Below are positions 11,008-19,052 of a stretch of 64,000 bases of DNA, one piece after another (the stretch's first letter is position 1; every line of letters starts with the position of its first letter). Source of the DNA: Deltaproteobacteria bacterium (lineage in GTDB: Bacteria; Desulfobacterota; Desulfomonilia; UBA1062); contig JAKPDW010000021.1 of assembly GCA_029552245.1 (NCBI GenBank), positions 78,356-142,355 on the forward strand, written 5' to 3'. The notes beneath the pieces were generated by a model. It saw only the letters and a list, made by a program, of their open reading frames with translations. It ran no database searches and was not told the DNA's origin. The position numbers were made by a program, and so were the translations under genes.

Positions 11008-11512
11008 TTCCCTACCTCATCGTCCTGATGGGTATCCAAGTTTACGCCCAGTCCCACTCCTTGGCAAGGCCGGCGCCTTTTCGTGGGTGGAGAGCGCCTC
11101 TGGGCTGTCCTTCCGGGACAGCCGCCACGGGCCGGGCCTCCATCCTTGCATCACCTGTCCCGCCCGTCACGCCGCCGATCCCGCCCGTTATGGAAAGGGC
11201 CCTTGCTCACACCGGCTGCCGTTCTCCCCACGCGAGACGGCATGTCGGGCCTGCCGCCTGCGCGCGTATCGAGAAACCAGGGGGCGTCTCCCCCTGCTTT
11301 CGGCAGCCTCTCGAGCTTCGAGCACAGGGGCCGCTCCCCCATCCGGCGCGCCGATGCATGCCACCCGAGTCACAACCTGTCGAACAACCCGGCGAGGACC
11401 ACCGCGCCGCCCTGCCAGGGACATCCACCTGCGTACCCCTCCTCGCGGCAGGCACCCGGCGCACCATCGAGACGGGATGACATCCGTTGCCACTTTGTGG
11501 TAGACAAGGCCC
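11008..11512. other. Intergenic region between divergent genes
   Basis: About 500 bp between the HD-GYP gene (minus) and the next plus-strand gene, so it must hold both promoters, although no clear -10/-35 pair stands out. A perfect 8-bp hairpin (GGCTGTCC / GGACAGCC around TTCCG) lies at 11103-11123 without a T tract. No coding frame is convincing. Confidence 0.55.
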
Positions 11513-11902
11513 ATGACCTCCGTAGGGGACATCGTGGTCGTCCACGTGAGCGACAAGCCCTCCGTCTACGCCAGGATCGAGGCGGTCGAGCCTGACGTGA
11601 AGGCAGGCTGGTTCAGGGTGAAGCTCCTCTTGTTGACCTTCCCCCCCCGCGAGGTCATTTGGATACTCAGGAGGGAGTACATCGAGGGGGCGCGGTTCAC
11701 CATGCAGGATGTGCCCATGCACCTCTCCCGCCTCCAGGCGCCTTCCGGCAGACAGCCCCTTGACGAGGCGGGCACCCGCTCGAGGCCGAAGGTGATACCC
11801 CTCAGGAAGGCCGCACGATCCCGGGAGGGAGACGACGAGCCCACCGAAGGGTCTGACCACACGATCCTCAATGCACCCCCCACGGAACCGGGGCGGTCGT
11901 AA
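11513..11902 (+). CDS. Conserved hypothetical protein
   Basis: A 129-residue soluble protein. The first 80 residues look conserved in type (GDIVVVHVSDKPSVYARIEA, EPDVKAGWFRVKLLLLTFPP, VIWILRREYIEGARFTM), with strong beta character and a Trp-Ile-Leu-Arg motif. I recall similar proteins of unknown role in other Deltaproteobacteria. The C-terminal 50 residues are charged and probably disordered. No catalytic motif is visible. It lies about 100 bp upstream of pilB and may share its transcript. Function is unknown. Confidence 0.7.
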   Translation: MTSVGDIVVVHVSDKPSVYARIEAVEPDVKAGWFRVKLLLLTFPPREVIWILRREYIEGARFTMQDVPMHLSRLQAPSGRQPLDEAGTRSRPKVIPLRKAARSREGDDEPTEGSDHTILNAPPTEPGRS

Positions 11903-11998
11903 CATCTCATAAGAACGCACGATTACACCATTGATAACGGTGGATGGTCCGTTAAAGTCGGCATATCCACATGCCGATAGGCTAACAGAAGGTGAAAC

Positions 11999-13702
11999 AT
12001 GGCGAACGAGCGCATAGGCGAGCAACTTGTCAAGAACGCACTGATCACCCCTGAACAACTCCTCGAGGCGCAACGCGCCCAGAAAACCACGGGGACCCGG
12101 CTCGGATCCCAGCTCGTCAAGCTCGGGCACCTGAGCGAGGAACAGCTCGTCGAGTTCTTGGGCAAGCAGTACCGCCTGCCCTCCATCATACTCAAGAACA
12201 TGAACCCCGACCCGGAGGTGGTCAAGCTCATACCGCTGAACGTGGTGCAGAAGTATCACGCCATCCCCTTCGACCGGAACGGGTCCACCCTCAAGGTGGC
12301 GATGACCGACCCCACGAACATCTTCGCCGTCGACGACCTCAAGTTCCTCACGGGGTATTCCATCGAGGTCTACGTCACCTCCGAGGACTCCCTCAAGTGG
12401 GCCATCGACCACTTCTACGACCAGACCGCCTCCCTCGACGACGCCCTGAGCAGCATCGAAGACCTGGGCGGGGCCGTCGAGGTGAGCATGGACGGCGACG
12501 AGATATCGGTGGGAGACCTCGAGAAGGAGGCCGACCAGGCGCCTGTCATCAAGCTCGTCAACCTCACGCTCCTGGACGCCATCAAGAAGGGCGCGAGCGA
12601 CATCCACATGGAGCCGTACGAGAAGTTCATGCGGATAAGGTACCGGCTTGACGGCATGCTCATCGAGGCCATGAAGCCGCCCTTGAAGCTCAAGAACGCG
12701 CTCGTCTCGCGCATCAAGATCATGGCCAAGCTCGACATCGCGGAGCGGAGGCTCCCCCAGGACGGCAGGATCAAGCTCAAGGTCCAGGGGGGCAAGGAGG
12801 TGGAGTTCCGCGTGTCGGTGCTCCCGACCCTGTTCGGCGAGAAGGTGGTGCTGCGTATCCTGGACAAGTCGAACCTCCAGCTCGACATGACGAAACTCGG
12901 GTTCGAGGAGGAGGCGCTCGCCCGTTTCAAGGAGGCCATCTACAAGCCCTGGGGCATGGTGCTCGTCACCGGGCCCACCGGGTCGGGAAAGACCACGACC
13001 CTGTATTCCGCCCTGTCGGAGCTCAACAAGATTGACCGCAACATCTCCACGGCCGAAGACCCCGTCGAGTTCAACCTCCCGGGCGTGAACCAGGTCCAGG
13101 TGCACGAGGAGATCGGCCTCACCTTCGCCGCGGCCCTGCGGTCCTTCCTGAGGCAGGACCCGGACATCATCCTGGTGGGCGAGATACGCGACTTCGAGAC
13201 CGCCGAGATAGGGATCAAGGCGGCCCTCACCGGCCACCTCGTGCTGTCGACCCTGCACACCAACGACGCCCCCTCCACGGTGAACAGGCTCCTGAACATG
13301 GGCATCGAGCCGTTCCTGGTGGCATCCTCGGTGAACCTCATCGTGGCACAGAGGCTCGCCCGGAAGGTGTGCACCCAGTGCAGGACCAAAGACGAGGTGT
13401 CCGTGGAGACCCTCCACCAGATGGGGATGGACCTCGAGACCGCCGGTCGCGTGGAGTGTATCACGGGCAAGGGGTGCCCGATGTGCGGCAATACCGGGTA
13501 CAAGGGCAGGATCGCGCTCTACGAGGTGATGCCCATCACCGAGTCCATCCGCGAGCTCATCCTCATGGGCGCATCCGCAACGGAGATCAAGAACCAGGCG
13601 GTCAAGGAGGGGATGAAGACCCTCAGGCAGAGCGGTCTCACCAAGATCGTCGAGGGGGTCACCTCGGTGGCCGAGATCCTCAGGACCACCATGGCGGACT
13701 GA
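11999..13702 (+). CDS. pilB: Type IV pilus assembly ATPase PilB
   Basis: A 567-residue hexameric ATPase that drives pilus extension. It begins with a GspE N-terminal domain (ERIGEQLVKNALITPEQLLEAQ). The motor core has Walker A GPTGSGKTT, an Asp box (STAEDPVEFNLPG), Walker B ILVGEIRD and a His box (TGHLVLSTLHTNDAPST). The zinc-binding four-cysteine motif CTQC...CPMC near the C-terminus is typical of PilB/GspE. The ATG at 11999 follows AGAAGGTG. A perfect 7-bp dyad (11958-11964 with 11971-11977) lies in the leader. First gene of pilB-pilT-pilC, with a 21-bp gap to pilT. Confidence 0.96.
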   Translation: MANERIGEQLVKNALITPEQLLEAQRAQKTTGTRLGSQLVKLGHLSEEQLVEFLGKQYRLPSIILKNMNPDPEVVKLIPLNVVQKYHAIPFDRNGSTLKVAMTDPTNIFAVDDLKFLTGYSIEVYVTSEDSLKWAIDHFYDQTASLDDALSSIEDLGGAVEVSMDGDEISVGDLEKEADQAPVIKLVNLTLLDAIKKGASDIHMEPYEKFMRIRYRLDGMLIEAMKPPLKLKNALVSRIKIMAKLDIAERRLPQDGRIKLKVQGGKEVEFRVSVLPTLFGEKVVLRILDKSNLQLDMTKLGFEEEALARFKEAIYKPWGMVLVTGPTGSGKTTTLYSALSELNKIDRNISTAEDPVEFNLPGVNQVQVHEEIGLTFAAALRSFLRQDPDIILVGEIRDFETAEIGIKAALTGHLVLSTLHTNDAPSTVNRLLNMGIEPFLVASSVNLIVAQRLARKVCTQCRTKDEVSVETLHQMGMDLETAGRVECITGKGCPMCGNTGYKGRIALYEVMPITESIRELILMGASATEIKNQAVKEGMKTLRQSGLTKIVEGVTSVAEILRTTMAD

Positions 13703-13723
13703 CGTCGGCAACGGAGGTTAACC

Positions 13724-14827
13724 TTGGAACATTCCATATACGACTTGCTCAAGATGATGGTGGACAAGGGGGCATCGGACCTCCACGTAACCACGGGTTC
13801 CCCGCCCCAGGTCCGCGTGCGGGGCCAGCTCTACCCGCTCGATTCCCCGGTGCTCGATCCCAAGAGCGTCCGTGAGCTGCTCTACTCGATCCTCACCGAG
13901 GCCCAGAAACACAAGTTCGAGGAAGAGCAGGAGCTCGACCTCTCCTTCGGCATCAAGGGGATAGCGCGCTTCAGGGCCAACATCTTCGTGCAGCGCGGGG
14001 CGCTGGCCGGCGTGTTCAGGATGATCCCCTACGAGATCATGCCGCTCGACGGCCTGGGCCTGCCCCCCGTGGTCATGAAGCTCACCTCGCTGCCCAGGGG
14101 TCTCATCCTGGTCACCGGCCCGACCGGGTGCGGCAAGTCCACGACCCTGGCCGCCTTTCTCGACAAGATCAACACCGAGCGTCACGACCACATCGTGACC
14201 ATCGAGGACCCCATCGAGTTCGTGCACAAGCACAAGGGATGCCTGGTCAACCAGCGCGAGATCGGCTCGGACAGCAAGAGCTTCGCCAACGCCTTGAAGT
14301 ACATCCTCAGGCAGGACCCGGACGTGGTATTCATCGGCGAGATGCGCGACCTCGAGACCATGCAGGCCGCGCTCACCATCTCGGAGACCGGCCACCTCGT
14401 GTTCGCCACCCTCCACACCAATTCCGCGGTCCAGACGGTGAACAGGATCGTGGACGCCTTCCCTGCGCACCAGCAGTCACAGATCAGGGCCCAGCTCGCC
14501 TTCGTGCTCGAGGCGGTGATCGCCCAGCAGCTCATCCCGAGGCTCGACGGCAAGGGCAGGGTGCTCGCATCCGAGGTCATGATATCCACCCCGGCCATCA
14601 GGAACCTGATCAGGGAAGACAAGATCCACCAGATCTATTCCCAGATGCAGGTCGGACAGACGAAACACGGCATGCAGACGATGAACCAGTCACTGCTCAA
14701 CCTGTACCTGCGCAAGCTCATCTCGCTCGATGACGCCCTCGGCAGGTCGCTTGACCCCGAAGAGCTCAGGCAGATGATGTCCTCGCCCTCGCATCAGCGC
14801 AGCACTACGGGTATGGAGAGGAGATAG
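13724..14827 (+). CDS. pilT: Type IV pilus retraction ATPase PilT
   Basis: A 367-residue motor that depolymerises pili (twitching, DNA uptake). Signatures are SDLHVTTGSPPQVRVRG at the N-terminus, Walker A GPTGCGKSTT, TIEDPIEFVH, the FIGEMRD box, TGHLVFATLHTNSA and the AIRNLIREDK motif characteristic of PilT. The TTG start at 13724 has ACGGAGGT upstream and fits the usual N-terminus. It sits between pilB and pilC with gaps of 21 and 3 bp, so the cell can both extend and retract pili. Confidence 0.96.
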   Translation: MEHSIYDLLKMMVDKGASDLHVTTGSPPQVRVRGQLYPLDSPVLDPKSVRELLYSILTEAQKHKFEEEQELDLSFGIKGIARFRANIFVQRGALAGVFRMIPYEIMPLDGLGLPPVVMKLTSLPRGLILVTGPTGCGKSTTLAAFLDKINTERHDHIVTIEDPIEFVHKHKGCLVNQREIGSDSKSFANALKYILRQDPDVVFIGEMRDLETMQAALTISETGHLVFATLHTNSAVQTVNRIVDAFPAHQQSQIRAQLAFVLEAVIAQQLIPRLDGKGRVLASEVMISTPAIRNLIREDKIHQIYSQMQVGQTKHGMQTMNQSLLNLYLRKLISLDDALGRSLDPEELRQMMSSPSHQRSTTGMERR

Positions 14828-14830
14828 CCC

Positions 14831-16024
14831 ATGGCAGTATTCGTGTGGGAAGGAAGGCTCGTAGACGGTACCGTCAAGAAAGGCGAGATCGAGGCCGCTG
14901 ACAAGGCGGTGGTGGGCATGATCCTCAAGAGACAGCGCATCGTCCCCACCAAGATCAAGGCGAAGCCCAAGGAGCTGACCCTGTTTACGCGCGGCGTGAA
15001 GACCAAGGAGATCGTGATCTTCACCCGGCAGTTCGCAACCATGATCAGTGCAGGTCTGCCGCTCGTGCAGTGCCTGGACATCCTGTCCACGCAGCAGCCG
15101 AACCCCTCTTTCAAGAAGGTGCTCTCCCAGGTGAAGCAGGACGTGGAGTCGGGAAGCACCTTCGCCGACGCCCTCAGGAAGCACCCGAAGGTGTTCGACA
15201 GCCTGTACGTGAACCTGGTGGCGGCGGGCGAGGTGGGCGGCGTGCTCGACACCGTCCTGAACAGGCTGGCCGTCTACATGGAGAAGAACGAAAACCTGAA
15301 GAACAAGATCAAGAGCGCCATGACGTATCCCATCATCGTGCTGTGCGTGGCCTTCGGCGTGGTGGCGGTGCTCATGATCTTCGTGATCCCGACCTTCAGC
15401 GACATGTTCAAGCAGTTCGGTTCAGCCCTCCCGGCCCCGACCCAGCTGGTGGTGAACCTGAGCAACCTCTTCAGGCATTTCTGGTGGGCGATCTTCGGGG
15501 CCATCGTCGGGTTCGTGATCGCATTCAAGTGGGTGAGGACCCAGAAGAAGGGCAGATACATGACGGACAAGCTCTTCCTGCGCCTGCCCATCTTCGGGCC
15601 CCTGCTCAGGAAGGTGGCGGTCGCGAAGTTCACCCGCACCCTGGGCACCATGATCTCCTCGGGCGTGCCCATCATGGACGGGCTCGAGATCACCTCGAGG
15701 ACCGCGGGCAACGTGATCGTGGAGGAGGCGATATTGGCGGTGAGGGCGTCCATCAGCGAGGGCAAGTCCATGTCCGAACCCCTCGAGCAGACCGGCATCT
15801 TCCCCGGCATGGTCGTCCAGATGATCTCGGTGGGTGAGGCGACAGGCGCCATGGACCAGATGCTCGGGAAGATAGCCGACTTCTACGACGAGGAGGTCGA
15901 CGCGGCGGTGGAGGCGCTGACCTCGGCCCTCGAGCCCATGCTCATGGTGTTCTTGGGCGGCATCATCGGTTTCGTGGTCGTCGCCATGTACCTGCCCATC
16001 TTCCAGATGGCGCAGAACGTCTGA
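14831..16024 (+). CDS. pilC: Type IV pilus inner-membrane platform protein PilC
   Basis: A 397-residue polytopic platform protein that couples PilB/PilT to pilin handling. It has two T2SSF domains in tandem (ITRQFATMISAGLPLVQCLD... and KFTRTLGTMISSGVPIMDGLE...), with a membrane helix after the first (YPIIVLCVAFGVVAVLMIFVIP), one near residues 218-235 and one at the C-terminus (LMVFLGGIIGFVVVAMYLPIF). This is the canonical length and order. It follows pilT by 3 bp. Confidence 0.96.
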   Translation: MAVFVWEGRLVDGTVKKGEIEAADKAVVGMILKRQRIVPTKIKAKPKELTLFTRGVKTKEIVIFTRQFATMISAGLPLVQCLDILSTQQPNPSFKKVLSQVKQDVESGSTFADALRKHPKVFDSLYVNLVAAGEVGGVLDTVLNRLAVYMEKNENLKNKIKSAMTYPIIVLCVAFGVVAVLMIFVIPTFSDMFKQFGSALPAPTQLVVNLSNLFRHFWWAIFGAIVGFVIAFKWVRTQKKGRYMTDKLFLRLPIFGPLLRKVAVAKFTRTLGTMISSGVPIMDGLEITSRTAGNVIVEEAILAVRASISEGKSMSEPLEQTGIFPGMVVQMISVGEATGAMDQMLGKIADFYDEEVDAAVEALTSALEPMLMVFLGGIIGFVVVAMYLPIFQMAQNV

Positions 16025-16033
16025 GACGGCGGC

Positions 16034-16303
16034 GTGAGCGTCTACGAGGCGGTCATGCTGATCTGCTTCGGGTCGGCATGGCCGGTTTCCATCTACAAGT
16101 CCGCGGTGTCCAGAACCGCCAAGGGCAAGAGCGCGGTCTTCCTCTTCATCGTGCTGGCTGGCTACGTTGCGGGCATCCTGCACAAGGTCCACTACAACCT
16201 GGACTGGGTCACGGCCCTCTACGCGATAAACGGCCTCATGGTGCTCGCCGACATCGTCCTCACCTTGAGGAACGTCCTCCTGGACAGGCGAAGTCGGGCC
16301 TGA
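16034..16303 (+). CDS. Small multi-helix membrane protein
   Basis: An 89-residue inner-membrane protein with three hydrophobic helices (YEAVMLICFGSAWPVSIYKSA, AVFLFIVLAGYVAGILHKV and ALYAINGLMVLADIVLTL). The N-terminal CFGSAWP.SIYKS...KGKS pattern resembles a small conserved bacterial family distantly like PQ-loop proteins. Function is unknown. The start is GTG at 16034, 9 bp after pilC, so it may ride on the pilus operon transcript without being a pilus part. Confidence 0.7.
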   Translation: MSVYEAVMLICFGSAWPVSIYKSAVSRTAKGKSAVFLFIVLAGYVAGILHKVHYNLDWVTALYAINGLMVLADIVLTLRNVLLDRRSRA

Positions 16304-16522
16304 GGGCGGCTCGAAGGCTCTCATCCCCGGTCTCGGGCTGATCCCCGGTCTCCTCCAGCACTCAGCAGAGGGCATGGGCGCTCTCCCGACCCTCCCCTTT
16401 TCTGAGCAGCGGCTTTTCTCCGTCTCCCACAAGGCAGGGCCGGCGCACCAACCAAACCCGCCCTTCAGGGCGTGCCTCGAGGTGGGTGCAAAGGCCCGGC
16501 ACACCGTCTGCGGGCGCGTGCA

Positions 16523-17275
16523 TCACTCCAGGCCGACGAGATCCCGGAAACTCGTGAGGACGAACCCCGGCCCCCTCAACGGCCGGCCCCGGGCCGCGCG
16601 TTCGAGGGCGTCCAGCTCGCGGGCACGCCAGGGGTCGCCCCCGAGCGAGGGGTGCACGACGAGCTCCGTGGTGCCCTCAGGCGGCTCGTCCATGAACCCG
16701 AAGATCAGTCCCGCACCTTCAGCCATCCGGTCGCAGTGGAAGATACCGGCCCGCGTGAGCGCCTCTTCCATGGCGAGGGCCTCTTCCGGTTGGAGGGGGA
16801 TGTCCTGCCTCGTGGGGAGGCGGTACCCCCCCCGGCTGAACCTGAGCGCAGGGATCCCGTACTCGAGCGCAAGCCTCACGACGAGATCGAAGACGGGCCT
16901 GAACCCGTGCACGTGGTGGTGGGTGTCCAGGTGTGAGGGGGCCATCCCTGTCGCGAAGAAGGCCTCGATCTGCCTCCTCGCGGCCTCCTCGCACGCGTGC
17001 GCGAGATCCCCCTTCTCCAGCATCCGCTTGAGCTCGGTCCGGGGGTATCGCTCCCCGCCACCCGGGCTCCAGCAGAGAGGGCCGTCCAGGTCGAGATGGA
17101 TCCCCGCGTGGGTGACACCCAGGCGGAGGAGGTCTTCCACCCCCCGGGGTGCGAACGGCGCCATAACGAGTATGGACGTGTCGCTCAGGAACCCCTGCCT
17201 GAGACCGAGCACAACCGCCGCGTTGACTTCTTCGCTCAGCCCGAAGTCATCCGCGTTCACCACCAGTCGGCACAT
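16523..17275 (-). CDS. ChbG/YdjC-family carbohydrate deacetylase (HpnK-like)
   Basis: A 250-residue metal-dependent deacetylase-type protein. NADDFGLSEEVN near the N-terminus provides the metal-binding Asp pair, and HLDTHHHVHGF holds the His ligands. THAGIHLDLDGP and the C-terminal ELVVHPS are also family motifs. Members remove acetyl groups from chito-oligosaccharides or, as HpnK, from hopanoid N-acetylglucosamine. No hopanoid or chitin genes are nearby, so the substrate is unknown. Its ATG overlaps the stop of the upstream gene by one base (TAATG), implying coupling. Confidence 0.85.
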   Translation of the reverse strand: MCRLVVNADDFGLSEEVNAAVVLGLRQGFLSDTSILVMAPFAPRGVEDLLRLGVTHAGIHLDLDGPLCWSPGGGERYPRTELKRMLEKGDLAHACEEAARRQIEAFFATGMAPSHLDTHHHVHGFRPVFDLVVRLALEYGIPALRFSRGGYRLPTRQDIPLQPEEALAMEEALTRAGIFHCDRMAEGAGLIFGFMDEPPEGTTELVVHPSLGGDPWRARELDALERAARGRPLRGPGFVLTSFRDLVGLE

Positions 17276-17748
17276 TACATCTCACGCTGCCACTGCAGCC
17301 TCACGAACCTCTCCTCGAGCGAGTATCTCACCCTGAGATCGCCCTTGAACGCACGGTGCACGGCGTGTGCCACCCGGCGTGCCAGGTGATCGTCCGTCAG
17401 GCGCACCACGAGATTCCCCTCGGCTTCCTCTATGTCCATCAGGCGCTTGAGGGGGGATCTCGAAGTTGCCTGTCCCACCGTCTTGTTGATGAGGTTGAGG
17501 ATCTCGTCCTTGTGCTTCTTGACATAGGAGCCCGAGAGCCTCACCTCGCCCGCAGGGAACGCGTCGCGCACCCTCTTGCAGGCCCCGCACAGGACCGGGT
17601 TCCCGAGACGGACAGGGACATCCGACCAAATCCACCGCCCCTGCCTGTACACGGCACCACACTCGGGACAATAGGCGCCCTCCGGGTACTTCCGTGCCTC
17701 TGCGTACGGATCGTGGCCTCTTTCCTTGATATTCCTGTCCATTCGCAT
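17275..17748 (-). CDS. BCAM0308-family zinc-ribbon protein
   Basis: A 157-residue protein of a family named after a Burkholderia gene. It starts MRMDRNIKERGHDPYAEARKY, has a zinc ribbon (CPECGAVY...CGACKRVRD, four Cys), then the conserved FPAGEVRLSGSYVKKHKDEILNLI and a C-terminal alpha/beta part (VRLTDDHLARRVAHAVHRAFKGDLRVRY) that resembles a small NMD3/ribosome-associated fold. Its role is not established. The ATG at 17748 follows GAGGGAAGG; longer upstream frames lack a ribosome-binding site. It is coupled to the ChbG-like gene. Confidence 0.8.
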   Translation of the reverse strand: MRMDRNIKERGHDPYAEARKYPEGAYCPECGAVYRQGRWIWSDVPVRLGNPVLCGACKRVRDAFPAGEVRLSGSYVKKHKDEILNLINKTVGQATSRSPLKRLMDIEEAEGNLVVRLTDDHLARRVAHAVHRAFKGDLRVRYSLEERFVRLQWQREM

Positions 17749-18341
17749 GATCCTTCCCTCCCTCCACTTAAGGTAGTCGCTTCTCGACGAAAGGCAAGAC
17801 CCTGGTTGGGGCCCAAACCCTTGCGGCCACCGGGCGCCGGGGGACATCCTCACCCTGGGGCCCAACGCGGCCGGAAACACCACGGACGGGGAGAAACGCT
17901 TGGGGCGACACGGGCCCGGGGCCGCCCTTCGGGGGCGTTACCGGGGAGACCCCTTCTTGCACTCGGGGCCGCGACCCACGAGGGAAGGCCGGTACCGCGG
18001 TCGACGTCGCCGCGAGATCCTGGTATCGAGCCCACCCGTGCACGAGAAACGACCATCGGCAAGGAGGATCTACGGCTGACCGAGACATCGTGCCCACCTG
18101 TGCACGAGAAACGAGCGTTTGCCCGTCTCGAGGGCCGGGCAGAGGGGATGGGCCGGAAACCCGGCAGAGCCTCGCGGTCTTCCCACCCGAGGACCTGCCA
18201 TTGGTCGTTCGGGACACCGGCCGGCCTGGCCGGGTGACACCCTGTCCGAGCGACGCAAGGCCGGGTGCGGCGGCCTCGATACGGCGGGCAAGGATGCCCT
18301 CTCTGGGCCCCCGCCCCAGGGCGGGTCCGGGCATGAACCGC
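17749..18341. other. Intergenic region with a 23-bp direct repeat pair
   Basis: About 590 bp between two minus-strand genes. A 23-bp unit containing TGCACGAGAAACGA occurs at 18030-18052 and 18092-18114 with one mismatch and a 62-bp period. Further upstream, a unit CCGCCCTT..GGGGGCGTTACCGG near 17929-17953 resembles one at 42563-42587. No coding frame is convincing. Confidence 0.6.
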
Positions 18342-19052
18342 CTACCACCCGATGGAGATACCTTCGGACACGAGCTCTCGCCTGCCCGTTCTCGTCTCGA
18401 CAACGAGATGGCCGTCGAGGGTGAGGTCCACTATCGTGCACGGCTCGCCGGTGTCGTCCCTCACCTCGAGGCCTTTCAGCATGCCGTGCACGAGGAACTC
18501 CACCCTGACGGGTTCGAACCCCTCCCTCCCGTACCTCTCCACCCATTCGGAGAGGCTGTCGGTCACGCGGGACGCGACCTCGTCCAGGTCGAAGTCCCGC
18601 CCGGCGAGCTGGCTCAGCGACACCGCCCTGGGAGCGAGCGGATCGGGCCACGCCTTCTGGTTCACGTTGACGCCCATGCCCACCGCCGTTATCCCGTAGG
18701 AGCTCTCGCAGAGGATGCCGCAGAGTTTCCTGCCTGCGGCCACCACGTCGTTCGGCCACTTCAGGAGGACCTCGACGCCCGGGACCAGCCCGGAGAGCGC
18801 CTGCCTGGCCGCCACCCCCGCCACGATAGGGTAGTGTTCGCGCACCGGCGAGAGGGTGTAGGTGATGTAGAGGTTCTCCCCGGGCGGAGAGAACCACGAC
18901 CTCCCCCGCCTGCCCCTGCCGGCGCTCTGGCCGAGCGCCGCGACGATCACACCGGACCGGCCCGTCTCGAGCGCGTAGCGGTTCGTGGAGTCCACCTCTT
19001 CGAGCTTGACGACCTCGGTGAAGATGCCGGTCTTGTCCACGCCGACGATCAC
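18342..19052 (-). CDS. birA: Biotin-[acetyl-CoA-carboxylase] ligase, catalytic domain only
   Basis: Activates biotin to biotinyl-AMP and attaches it to biotin carboxyl carrier proteins. The 236 residues contain VDSTNRYA, the adenylate-binding loop GRGRRGRSW, LLKWPNDVV (with the catalytic Lys), GILCE and GMGVNVN, then the small C-terminal SH3-like domain (GHLVVETRTGRRELVSEGI). The DNA-binding domain of bifunctional BirA is absent, so this is a group I enzyme that does not repress biotin genes. Its ATG overlaps the valS stop by 4 bp. Confidence 0.95.
   Translation of the reverse strand: MIVGVDKTGIFTEVVKLEEVDSTNRYALETGRSGVIVAALGQSAGRGRRGRSWFSPPGENLYITYTLSPVREHYPIVAGVAARQALSGLVPGVEVLLKWPNDVVAAGRKLCGILCESSYGITAVGMGVNVNQKAWPDPLAPRAVSLSQLAGRDFDLDEVASRVTDSLSEWVERYGREGFEPVRVEFLVHGMLKGLEVRDDTGEPCTIVDLTLDGHLVVETRTGRRELVSEGISIGW

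Noticed and set aside
11903..11998. Cyclic-dinucleotide riboswitch in the pilB leader
   Set aside because: A 7-bp dyad is present, but the conserved GEMM core and tetraloop-receptor sequences are absent.
18495..18525. GGGTTCGAACCCCTCC resembling a tRNA T-arm
   Set aside because: It lies inside birA (coding FEPVRV on the minus strand) and no cloverleaf can be built around it.
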